In this document: positions 8,895-17,246 of the stretch, one piece after another
Layout of the letters: each line of letters begins with the position of its first letter
How positions within the stretch are numbered: the first letter of the stretch is position 1
Source of the DNA: Rhizobium johnstonii 3841
GTDB taxonomy: Bacteria; Pseudomonadota; Alphaproteobacteria; Rhizobiales; Rhizobiaceae
Assembly: GCF_000009265.1 (NCBI RefSeq)
Contig: NC_008380.1
Coordinates: 3,105,501 to 3,169,500, forward strand
Reading direction: 5' to 3'
DNA length: 64,000 nt
Program-made: the position numbers and the translations under genes
The notes under the pieces: model-generated
The model's database searches: none
Told to the model about the DNA's origin: nothing
What the model saw: the letters and a program-made list of their open reading frames with translations, nothing else

Positions 8895-11114
8895 TCAGGG
8901 TGTGGGTGAAAAGAACGTCAAGGCGCGCGGCGTGACATGGACGTATGGCCTGTCACGCTGCTCACCTGACGTGTTGCGGTAAACATATCCGCACACCATC
9001 CGGTCGAGGAAATAGCCTTCGAATTTTTCGCAGAGACTGTCGCCTCGCACCTCGACGATACCGGTGATGTTGGTATTCGCACTGCGATAGGCAGTGTTTC
9101 CAGCCCTGTCGAAGTACTGGGTGAAATCCGTGCCGTTCTTGTGTTTGCCGGTCCAGCTCTTGCCATCGACAAGATTGCGCAGGTCTGCCTCGCCGAGCCT
9201 GTCGGCTTGACTGCCTGTAAAACCGAACGGCCATTCGGGAATGCCGGCCTTTCGCAATGCGGCCAGATGGCGCTGCAGATCGCCGTCCCGCCAGTAATCA
9301 TAGAGATAGCCGTAATAGGTGAGATTGCCTTCCGGGAAGAGCTCCAGCAGCTTTGCCGTCTCCGCTGCAGCCTTGGTTTCATTGCCCTGGTCGGCATAGG
9401 CCGCCGCCAGGTATTCGCGTGCCGGCTCGACCTTCGGCAGGCTGTCGAGCGTCGGCTCTATCAGAGAGATCGCGCGCTGATCGTCACCCGCGGTATAAAA
9501 GACGATCCCCGCCAGCAGTTGAAAACTCGACGCCGGCGAAGGGTCGAGCCGCAAAGCCTTTTCCATCTCCGTGATCGCCTGCCCGCTGCTTCCGGTGTGG
9601 ACCAGGATGAGAGCGAGGTTGGCGGCGGCCTCCGCATCGTTCGGCTCCATCGCAACCGCCATGTTGGCGGAATTTTTGGCCTCCGTCTCGCGTCCATCCA
9701 CCCATTGCAGCAGGGCAAGCACCGTGTGCGCCCTGGCATTGTTGGGATCCAGTTTGAGCGCCTGCCCGGCGGCGTCATAGGCGATCTTGCGGGCGACGGC
9801 AGCCGACCAGAGGTAATTATAGTCGTTGCGCCAGACATCGACGGCGACGCGCGCGATTCCCGCGTGGGCATTGGCAAAGCCCGGATCAAGATCGATCGCT
9901 TTCTGGTAGAAAGACAGGGTCCGGCGATAGGTATCGACATCCCTCAAGATGAAACCCTCCTGCTCGGCCCGCATGTAAAAATCGTAGGCTTCGAGATTTT
10001 CGGTCGGGATCCGGGCCAGTTGGTCGCGCTCGCGGGCGCTGAGCTTGACCGACAGGGCCGAGATGATCTTACCGATCACATCGTCCTGAACGGCGAAGAG
10101 GTCGGCATATTGGCGATCGTAGCGTTCGGCCCAGAGCGACAAGCCGCTGACTGCGTCGATCAGTTTGACATTGATCCGTAGCCGCGGCCCGGCGCGTTGC
10201 AAGGTTCCTTCGAGCACATATTGAACGCCGAGTTCGGTGGCCACGTCCTGGATCTTGCCGACGGAGCCCTGGATGGCGAAGACCGAGTGGCGGGCGATGA
10301 CGAAGAGGCCCGATACTTTGGACAATTCGGTGATCAGATCGTCCGTCAAACCCTCTGCGAGATGGTCGTGCTCGCTGTCGCCGCTGACATTGATGAAGGG
10401 CAGAACCGCGACCGAGGGCCTGTCCGGCAACGGATAGGCAAAACGTTCGCCAGGCCCCGGCGGCTTTGCCGGCATCCATGGCTGCCACCAGAGTGCTGCG
10501 CCCGCAAGCGCGAGGACAACAATGGCCGCTGCGATGCCCGCAACAAGACGGCGTCTCGGCAGCCGCCTGCGGGTTTTGAGGGTTTTGCCGGCAGCAGTCG
10601 GGTCAAGCAGGATGCGATAGACCCGGATCGGTTCGGTGATGCTCTTTAACCGCTGTTCGCCGAGCGAAGCGAAACCGACCGGGATTTTCGATTTCACCTG
10701 GTCGTATGTCGTGCCCGATATGGCGATACCGCCCGGTTCGGCCAGCGCCTGTATTCGATCGGCGATATTGACGCCGTCGCCCTGGATGTCTTCGCCCTCG
10801 ACGATGATATCGCCGAGATTGATGCCGATCCGGAACTCGAGCCGATGCTCCGGCAGCGACGCGGCACTCTGCGTGGCTTTCAGTTGCTGAACCTCCACCG
10901 CGCAGCGCAAGGCATCGACGACACTCTGAAATTCGACCAGCAGACCATCGCCCATGGTTTTGACCAGCCGGCCATGGTGACGCTCGATCGCCGGCTCGAA
11001 GACATCGTTCTGGTCCGCCTGAAAACGCGCACGAGTGCCCTCTTCATCGATCTGGCTCAATCGACTGTAACCGACGACATCAGCGATCAGGATTGCTGCA
11101 AGACGGCGCTCCAT
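8895..11114 (-). CDS. class III adenylate/guanylate cyclase with TPR C-terminus
   Basis: A 739-residue protein. Residues 1 to about 170 form a class III nucleotide cyclase domain, with LAAILIADVVGYSRL holding the first metal Asp and KTMGDGLLVEF the second. A single membrane helix (AGIAAAIVVLALAGAALWW, about 190-208) follows. Next come a FlgO/TolB-N-like segment (RPSVAVLPFINVSGD, about 233-350) and TPR repeats (YQKAIDLDPGFANAHAGIA, ALKLDPNNARAHTVLALLQ). This architecture is much expanded in rhizobia. It would make cAMP or cGMP in the cytosol with sensing parts outside. It lies tail-to-tail with the YHS gene. Confidence 0.92.
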   Translation of the reverse strand: MERRLAAILIADVVGYSRLSQIDEEGTRARFQADQNDVFEPAIERHHGRLVKTMGDGLLVEFQSVVDALRCAVEVQQLKATQSAASLPEHRLEFRIGINLGDIIVEGEDIQGDGVNIADRIQALAEPGGIAISGTTYDQVKSKIPVGFASLGEQRLKSITEPIRVYRILLDPTAAGKTLKTRRRLPRRRLVAGIAAAIVVLALAGAALWWQPWMPAKPPGPGERFAYPLPDRPSVAVLPFINVSGDSEHDHLAEGLTDDLITELSKVSGLFVIARHSVFAIQGSVGKIQDVATELGVQYVLEGTLQRAGPRLRINVKLIDAVSGLSLWAERYDRQYADLFAVQDDVIGKIISALSVKLSARERDQLARIPTENLEAYDFYMRAEQEGFILRDVDTYRRTLSFYQKAIDLDPGFANAHAGIARVAVDVWRNDYNYLWSAAVARKIAYDAAGQALKLDPNNARAHTVLALLQWVDGRETEAKNSANMAVAMEPNDAEAAANLALILVHTGSSGQAITEMEKALRLDPSPASSFQLLAGIVFYTAGDDQRAISLIEPTLDSLPKVEPAREYLAAAYADQGNETKAAAETAKLLELFPEGNLTYYGYLYDYWRDGDLQRHLAALRKAGIPEWPFGFTGSQADRLGEADLRNLVDGKSWTGKHKNGTDFTQYFDRAGNTAYRSANTNITGIVEVRGDSLCEKFEGYFLDRMVCGYVYRNTSGEQRDRPYVHVTPRALTFFSPTP

Positions 11115-11347
11115 CCCCGGTCTTTCCTGGAGAGCGAATGTATTACTAACAATATGCTACAGTATGTCCCAGCGCGATGCTATCGTCGGCGGTCGCGATA
11201 TTCAACTTAGCGATGATATCGGATCACGCCTGACAAAGCAGATGTCTGCCGCCTACCAATTACCAGGCTCCGCGGTGTAATCGGTACTGGCGAATTCATC
11301 CGCCTTTTCCCGAGCCCGGTCGGTTTCGGGTCTGAGCGGGCACGGAA

Positions 11348-13087
11348 TTATTGCACGCCGAGGCTGTTCAATTCACCCTTCGCGCCGTCATATTCCATGT
11401 ATGTCGTAGGGCAGGAGGACAAGGCAGCCTCGAAACGTTGGCGTGCCTCCTGGGTGTTGCCACCCAACAGATACCATTCGCCATTGTAAAATGTGGCCTC
11501 GCAACGTTGGTTGCTATCGGCCGCCTTCGCCATCAGTTCATCCGGTTTCAAATCGCCGAGAAAGAGACTGAAAACGGGATAGGGCCATGTTCCCTGGTCG
11601 GTTTTACTGGCCGCGATCTTGAGATCGGCGATTGCCTTTGTATCATTGCCCCGGCTTTGAGCCATAAAGCGCCAGAGATGATAATAGGGAGCCGTCGGGG
11701 GATTCTCGGCTGTCCTAACGGCGAACCCTGTCGCGGCTTGCTCGTACTTTCCTGCGAAATAGTTCGCCATGGGGTCATTGACGATGAATTGACGTGTATT
11801 GCTGATCGGCCAAAGCGATGCCGCCGCTATAATAACGAACAGAGTGCTGAAGGCTGTCGCCGCCGCGCCGAAACGAGGCGTCGGGCGTTCTCTCGGCCAG
11901 AAAGCCAACAGCAGGGACGATAGCGCGGCCCCGATCAAGGCGCCGCCGAAATGTCCGGCATAATCGATGTTCTCACCGCCTCTTGCTGCCGAAAGGAATG
12001 GCAGCAGGGAGGGAATGAGAATTTGAGCTGCCCCGATCCGCAGGGTATCTGCAATCGGCCCTGAGCGGAAACGGAAGCTGGCAGCGATCACGGCTGCAAA
12101 AAGTCCGACAATCCCGCCGGAGGCGCCGACCCCGATCGTGTTCGGCGCATTGATCCACACCGATGCGACAGACCCGCCAAGGGCACTTGCGAAAAAAATC
12201 GCTGCAAACCAGCGCCAGCCGATCAGCCGTTCAAAGAGCCCTCCTGCGAACCATAAGGAAACGCAATTGAACGCGAGATGGAGGATACCTCCATGCATGA
12301 AGGGTGCGGTAAACAGCCGCCACCATTGACCATGCTCGACAATGCTTTGACGAAACGTCCCACCGAGGACGAAGAGAGTCCAATTGGTGGGAGTGCCGGC
12401 GACGGGCGGCTCGAGACCGAAGGTTAGTTCGCCGGCATAGACCGCAATCAGAGTGGCGAGAAGAATGTAGGTGAATATAGGATGCCCGCCGCTGTTGAGA
12501 GCGGGTTCCAGCGCTTCGTCTTCGTCGTTCGGGGCAATCGAGCCATCCTCCTGCATGGCTTGGCGTTCGGCTTCGTAAGCTTCGGACAGCAATTCGACGA
12601 ACTGATCGAATATCGTATTCGGATTGCCCCGCAACACCTGCAGAGGGATGCTGACCTTGGCGCGTGAACCGGTGAGCCATTCCGGCAGCCGGCCCACCAA
12701 CCACTGCCTAGTCAAGGTCCTGGCGGCAATGGGCTCAAGGTGAAGAACGATGACATCCGAATATTTGGCTTGAACTCTGTCAAAGCTTCGGATGGCAGAC
12801 CACGGCAATATCTGGTCGGGAAAATTCGGCGCACGGATTCCGGCTGTTGAAATGATCAGTCCCGGCCGCTTCGAGAGGAGTTTGGGCAATGCCAGCGATG
12901 CGAGGATGCAAAATAACGCCAACCACAACGATACGAAGAACCAAATGACATGAGGATCCTTGTCTCTGGGTGGATGGAAACCTAACCAGATGACTCCCGC
13001 CGTAGTGGCAACCATAACCAAGAAGACCAGGAGCAATTTTCCTTTGTTGTAGACGTATTCCGTTCTGCGCAATTCTTCAGGCTTCAT
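11348..13087 (-). CDS. rhomboid intramembrane serine protease with N-terminal PH-like region
   Basis: A 579-residue membrane protein. Residues 15-75 form two membrane helices, followed by a segment that looks like a bacterial PH/STM3941-type domain (LIISTAGIRAPNFPDQILPW, about 77-165). The rhomboid core spans about 205-400: WWRLFTAPFMHGGILHLAFN, then GVGASGGIVGLF with the nucleophile Ser near 323, and AGHFGGALIG with the catalytic His near 379. The last about 150 residues look like a short TPR-like tail (FAGKYEQAATGF). The catalytic dyad is intact, so it should cleave membrane proteins. It sits between two nucleotide cyclase genes, and the preceding cyclase is on the same strand. Confidence 0.9.
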   Translation of the reverse strand: MKPEELRRTEYVYNKGKLLLVFLVMVATTAGVIWLGFHPPRDKDPHVIWFFVSLWLALFCILASLALPKLLSKRPGLIISTAGIRAPNFPDQILPWSAIRSFDRVQAKYSDVIVLHLEPIAARTLTRQWLVGRLPEWLTGSRAKVSIPLQVLRGNPNTIFDQFVELLSEAYEAERQAMQEDGSIAPNDEDEALEPALNSGGHPIFTYILLATLIAVYAGELTFGLEPPVAGTPTNWTLFVLGGTFRQSIVEHGQWWRLFTAPFMHGGILHLAFNCVSLWFAGGLFERLIGWRWFAAIFFASALGGSVASVWINAPNTIGVGASGGIVGLFAAVIAASFRFRSGPIADTLRIGAAQILIPSLLPFLSAARGGENIDYAGHFGGALIGAALSSLLLAFWPRERPTPRFGAAATAFSTLFVIIAAASLWPISNTRQFIVNDPMANYFAGKYEQAATGFAVRTAENPPTAPYYHLWRFMAQSRGNDTKAIADLKIAASKTDQGTWPYPVFSLFLGDLKPDELMAKAADSNQRCEATFYNGEWYLLGGNTQEARQRFEAALSSCPTTYMEYDGAKGELNSLGVQ

Positions 13088-13331
13088 CCAAAATTCTCGC
13101 TAAAAAAGTATCGACTGCACCTTGTAGACAAGGTGATGACATTGAATCGAATTTATCTAGTGGAAGTAGCATTTTGCAAGGCGAGTTTCGACATCACCAG
13201 CAAGATGAATGCTTCATAATTCGATATGAAATACTTCAATCCATCGTCACCCCAGACCATCAGCAGAGTTGCCAAAAGCAGGCGAGTGTCGGAAGCTTGT
13301 TTTTTGTCTATCAGGCGACGGGTTGCTACAG

Positions 13332-14099
13332 ATGACGACAGCCTCCTCTACGGAGCCGGCCAGGCACGGCAGCGCCAGGATCTGCCGCGGCTGTTGGGAC
13401 CAGATGCATATGCCGATCCCGATCGGCGGTGCGCTTGCCTTGCCCTTCCGTGCCTTCGGCATCACCCGCAGCAAGATGAACCCCGATATCTGCACGATCT
13501 GCGAACGCTCCTTCCAATATGTCAAGAAGCAGCGCCAGATCACCGTCGACGCCTCCATCCTGTTTGCCGATATCAGGGGCTTCACGGATCTTTCGGAGCG
13601 CATCGAGGCAGTGCAACTGAGCGAGATCGTCAGCCTGTTCCAGGATCGCTGCGCGCAGGCGATCTGGGCGCATGACGGCATCGTCAACAAGCAGATGGGC
13701 GACGGCCTGATGGCGATCTTCAATTTCCCGATCGTCCGAAAGGATCATGCCGGCGCCGCGATCCTGGCCGCGCAGGAGATCCAGCGAAACTGCGCCGCCG
13801 CGCTGAACGGTCTGGCGCTCGAGGCATTGCCCGGCCGCACCCTCGGCGTCGGCGTCGGCATCCATTCCGGTGAGGTCCAGATCGGCGAATTCTCAAGCTT
13901 CCGCAGCGATTTCACCGCCATCGGCGGCGTCGTCAATCAGGCCGCAAGGCTGGAATCCCAGGCCGCCGCCGGTGAGATTCTGATCTCTTCTGAAACGGCG
14001 GCGAAGGCTGCCCCACTTGTTGCCGGAGCGGAAGAGCGCACGCTCACGCTCAAGGGCATCGAGCAGCAGGTGCAGGCGCGTGTGTTGATCAAACGCTGA
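13332..14099 (+). CDS. class III adenylate/guanylate cyclase, soluble
   Basis: About 255 residues. The C-terminal cyclase domain runs from about residue 70: ASILFADIRGFTDLSE with the first metal Asp, KQMGDGLMAIFNFP with the second, and GVGVGIHSGEVQIGEF. The N-terminal 60 residues carry the cysteine pairs CRGC and CTIC, which could bind metal. No membrane helix is visible. ATG at 13332 is a reasonable start, but the frame extends upstream to 13269 and the ribosome binding site is weak, so the start is uncertain. It is divergent from the rhomboid gene. Confidence 0.88.
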   Translation: MTTASSTEPARHGSARICRGCWDQMHMPIPIGGALALPFRAFGITRSKMNPDICTICERSFQYVKKQRQITVDASILFADIRGFTDLSERIEAVQLSEIVSLFQDRCAQAIWAHDGIVNKQMGDGLMAIFNFPIVRKDHAGAAILAAQEIQRNCAAALNGLALEALPGRTLGVGVGIHSGEVQIGEFSSFRSDFTAIGGVVNQAARLESQAAAGEILISSETAAKAAPLVAGAEERTLTLKGIEQQVQARVLIKR

Positions 14100-14177
14100 G
14101 CGATTGCGACCACGCCACGATCTCTTCGAAGAGGATGCCGGCCGCGTGAAGACTGAATGTAGCCGGCGTCGCTCCTC

Positions 14178-14471
14178 CTATACTGGAGGGTTCACAACCG
14201 CGGCTTCGGCCCCGTCTTCATCATCATCGAGCGGCACGCCGGCTTCCAGCGCGGCCAGGATGAAGGCCTGCCGCACCGTCTCGGCCGGCATCCGTCCGGC
14301 AAGCCAGGCGCGGCAGAAATCGATCGCCCTTTGCTGGTGGACGCCACCATTGACCGGCCAGTCCGAGACGAGTGCATAAAGCGCATCCTGCGGTGAGCGA
14401 AGAACCAGCCGTTCGCCGGTATCAAGGTCGATCGAGATGGGGTTTTCCCAGAAGGCGGAATGGTCGCTAAT
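14178..14471 (-). CDS. DUF982 protein with apparent ATT start
   Basis: A 97-residue frame whose translation fits the DUF982 family, small proteins abundant in Rhizobiaceae with no known function. Visible features are FWENPISIDLDTGERLVL, ALYALVSDWPVNGG, FCRAWLAGRMPAETVRQAF and LAALEAGVPLDDDED. At the usual N-terminus (MSDHS in relatives as I recall them) the codon is ATT, giving ISDHS. No ATG, GTG or TTG lies in frame between the upstream stop and the conserved core. CAGGTG lies about 10 bases before the ATT. It is either translated from ATT or silenced by a start-codon mutation. Confidence 0.75.
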   Translation of the reverse strand: MSDHSAFWENPISIDLDTGERLVLRSPQDALYALVSDWPVNGGVHQQRAIDFCRAWLAGRMPAETVRQAFILAALEAGVPLDDDEDGAEAAVVNPPV

Positions 14472-14685
14472 GGCAGTCGCACCTGCAGCTGAGTTGACAG
14501 GAAACTAACTGCGGAAGGCCGATTTCGGTTCCGATACGAGGGGCGGACGATTGCGGCGCGGCATTGCACGAATGCCGCCGAGCTTTCGGCGAAGAAACGA
14601 CGGGCGCGAATGGATATTGAAGTCGGGATCGCCGGCCAATGCCTCAATTTTGGCGGGGCCGATCTCGATGGTTGCGGCCCGGCTG

Positions 14686-15027
14686 TCAGCCTGGCAGCTT
14701 GCAGCCCTTGCTCATTCCAGCGGACTGCATGGCGGAAACCTTGCCTTTGGACGCAGCAATTTCCCCTTCCTTGTCTCCGCCGGCGACGCTGCCGATGGGG
14801 ACGCCGACGAGGAAGACACCGAAAGCATCGCCGTTCGCTGCGCTAATCTGCTGCTTGGAAAGGTCGTCGAGCTTGGCCTTCTCTTTCTTGAGTTCCACGG
14901 CAAGCGCCTCGCAGCTGAGATTCGTATAGGCCGCCATCGGAATATCGACCTGGACGATGGCGTCAGGACGTTTGGCGCAGCCGGCCAGCGCCGCGGCGGC
15001 CGAGAATGCAATGATTATCTTGTTCAT
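14686..15027 (-). CDS. small lipoprotein, unknown function
   Basis: A 113-residue protein with a lipoprotein signal: MNKIIIAFSAAAALAGC, lipobox LAGC, lipidated Cys at residue 17. The mature part has a helical stretch rich in Lys and Glu (ALAVELKKEKAKLDDLSKQQ), then a Gly-rich hydrophobic segment (FGVFLVGVPIGSVAGG) that may touch the membrane. Two further cysteines are present, one near residue 39 and one near the C-terminus (SKGCKLPG). The closest description I can offer is a rhizobial conserved lipoprotein of unknown role. It is a single gene facing the GH15 gene divergently. Confidence 0.75.
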   Translation of the reverse strand: MNKIIIAFSAAAALAGCAKRPDAIVQVDIPMAAYTNLSCEALAVELKKEKAKLDDLSKQQISAANGDAFGVFLVGVPIGSVAGGDKEGEIAASKGKVSAMQSAGMSKGCKLPG

Positions 15028-15276
15028 GAATGGTCCCCAATTCCAGCAGCAGCTGTAACATCGGCGCGCGCAATGCGGGAGGCGGCAGAGCCTTCAACCA
15101 CAGACTTTTATTTATCGACACTTTCCATTTCGGCTTGGCATTGCTGGCGATGCTCCCCGATTGATATCCGGAGTTTGCATGATAGCCGGCACGCCTACCG
15201 CCCCGTTAGTTTCCGCGCTTGACCTCCGCGCACGGCCTCTACCTAAAAGCCCGACTGCTATGCAAAGGAGGCTCCG

Positions 15277-17067
15277 GTGTCGGTACCCATTGAGGACTAC
15301 GCGCTCATTGGCGATTGCGAAACCGCCGCACTCGTCTCGAAGAACGGCTCGATCGACTGGCTCTGTTTTCCGCGCTTCGATTCCCCCGCCTGTTTTGCCG
15401 CCCTGCTCGGCGCCGAGGATAACGGCTTCTGGTCGCTGTCACCGTCAGGTGAAAATGTCCGCGTCACGCGCCGCTACCGCAACGACACGCTCATTCTCGA
15501 AACCGAGTTTCAGACTGAGACCGGCACCGCCGTTCTCATCGACTTCATGCCGCTTCGCGATGGCACGAGCGATCTCATGCGCATCGTCGAGGGCAAGAGC
15601 GGCACCGTCGCCTTCGATATGGAGCTCAACCTTCGCTTCGATTACGGCCGAACCGTTCCCTGGGTCACGCATGGCAAGGATGGCGGCATCACCGCCATTG
15701 CCGGCCCGGACAGGCTAACCCTGAATTGCGCCGTCCCGCTCGAAGGCCGCGGCATGAGCACGGTCGGCTCCTTCCAGGTTGCCGCTGGCGAGAGCCAGAT
15801 CTTCACCCTGACCTGGTCCCCCTCGCATATGCCGCAGCCGGCGCAGCGGCAGGTGGAATATGCGCTGCCGGACACGGAGGAATTCTGGCAATCCTTTGCC
15901 GCGAAATGCCCGAAAGTGGGTCGGTGGACGGAACAGGTCAAACGCTCGCTCATCACGCTCAAGGCACTGACCTACATGCCGACGGGCGGCATCGTCGCCG
16001 CGGCGACAACCTCCCTCCCCGAAAAGATCGGCGGGCCGCGCAACTGGGACTACCGCTATTGCTGGCTGCGGGACGCGACGCTGACCCTGCTCGCCCTTAT
16101 GAAACTCGGCTATTACGAGGAAGCCAGTGCCTGGCGCAACTGGCTGCTGCGCGCGGTCGCCGGCGCCCCGGCGCAGATGCAGATCATGTATGGCGTCGCC
16201 GGCGAGCGCAATCTGCTGGAATGGCAGGTTCCCTGGCTGAGTGGCTACGAGGGCTCGGCACCCGTACGCATCGGCAATGCCGCTGCCGAACAGGTGCAGC
16301 TCGATGTCTATGGCGAGGTGGCCGACGCCATGCTGCAGGCCCGCAAGGGCGGGCTTCCGCCGCATCACCGCGGACGCGAACTGGCAGCGGCCATTCTGCC
16401 CTTTCTCGAAAAAGTCTGGGTGGAGCCCGATGAAGGCATCTGGGAGGTGCGCGGCCAGCGCCAGCATTTCACCTATTCGAAGGTCATGGCCTGGGTGGCC
16501 TTCGACCGCGCCGTCCAGATTGCCGAGGCGGACGGCGAGCCCGAGGCTGCCGCACGTTGGCGCACGCTCGCAGATCACATCCATGCCGAGGTTTGCGAGA
16601 AGGCTTTCGATCCCGAACTCGGCTGTTTCGTGCAGGCCTACGGCTCCAAGGCGCTTGATGCCAGCCTGCTGCATCTCGGCATGGTCGGCTTCATCCCGCC
16701 TGATGATGCGCGCTATGTCGCGACAGTCGAGGCGATCGAGCGCAAGCTGCTGCGCGATGGCCTGCTGCTGCGCTACGAGACGCAGGAGGTGGACGACGGC
16801 CTGCCGCCAGGCGAAGGCGCGTTCCTCGCCTGCAGCTTCTGGCTCGTCGACGCCCTCGGCATGATCGGCCGCCGCGACGATGCGCTGCGCCTGTTCGAGC
16901 GGCTGCTTTCTATCTGCAACGATGTCGGGCTTCTGGCGGAAGAATATGATCCCGCCGCCCGCCGCATGCTCGGCAACTTCCCGCAGGCCTTCAGCCATGT
17001 CGGGTTGATCAACAGTGCGTTGAACCTCGCGCGGCTGGAGGGGCCGGCGGACCAGCGTTCGGCTTGA
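15277..17067 (+). CDS. glycoside hydrolase family 15 protein (glucoamylase/trehalase-like)
   Basis: The 596-residue product matches bacterial GH15 enzymes. The N-terminal beta domain begins IEDYALIGDCETAALVSKNG and SIDWLCFPRFDSPACFAALL. The catalytic (alpha/alpha)6 barrel starts near residue 230 with LPEKIGGPRNWDYRYCWLRD, the hallmark of the family, and ends with LAEEYDP and FPQAFSHVGLIN. Family members hydrolyse alpha-glucans or trehalose; the exact sugar cannot be fixed. No signal peptide is visible, so it acts in the cytosol. The start is a GTG at 15277 preceded by AAAGGAGG, a near-perfect ribosome binding site. It is followed by uvrB after 179 bp. Confidence 0.92.
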   Translation: MSVPIEDYALIGDCETAALVSKNGSIDWLCFPRFDSPACFAALLGAEDNGFWSLSPSGENVRVTRRYRNDTLILETEFQTETGTAVLIDFMPLRDGTSDLMRIVEGKSGTVAFDMELNLRFDYGRTVPWVTHGKDGGITAIAGPDRLTLNCAVPLEGRGMSTVGSFQVAAGESQIFTLTWSPSHMPQPAQRQVEYALPDTEEFWQSFAAKCPKVGRWTEQVKRSLITLKALTYMPTGGIVAAATTSLPEKIGGPRNWDYRYCWLRDATLTLLALMKLGYYEEASAWRNWLLRAVAGAPAQMQIMYGVAGERNLLEWQVPWLSGYEGSAPVRIGNAAAEQVQLDVYGEVADAMLQARKGGLPPHHRGRELAAAILPFLEKVWVEPDEGIWEVRGQRQHFTYSKVMAWVAFDRAVQIAEADGEPEAAARWRTLADHIHAEVCEKAFDPELGCFVQAYGSKALDASLLHLGMVGFIPPDDARYVATVEAIERKLLRDGLLLRYETQEVDDGLPPGEGAFLACSFWLVDALGMIGRRDDALRLFERLLSICNDVGLLAEEYDPAARRMLGNFPQAFSHVGLINSALNLARLEGPADQRSA

Positions 17068-17246
17068 TGATATACTCGGCTTGGTCATTGGGAGACCGGC
17101 GGAAGAACACCCGGCGTAGTGGTAAGGCGAGGTTAGCGCTCTTAAGAGACACCACCCCACTATTCAAAAATCCGAACGATTCATTCGTTTCCCTTTTGTA
17201 CTCTTTCCCTCTTCCCTTTCGCGCTGACTCTCTCCATATTCCCGCC

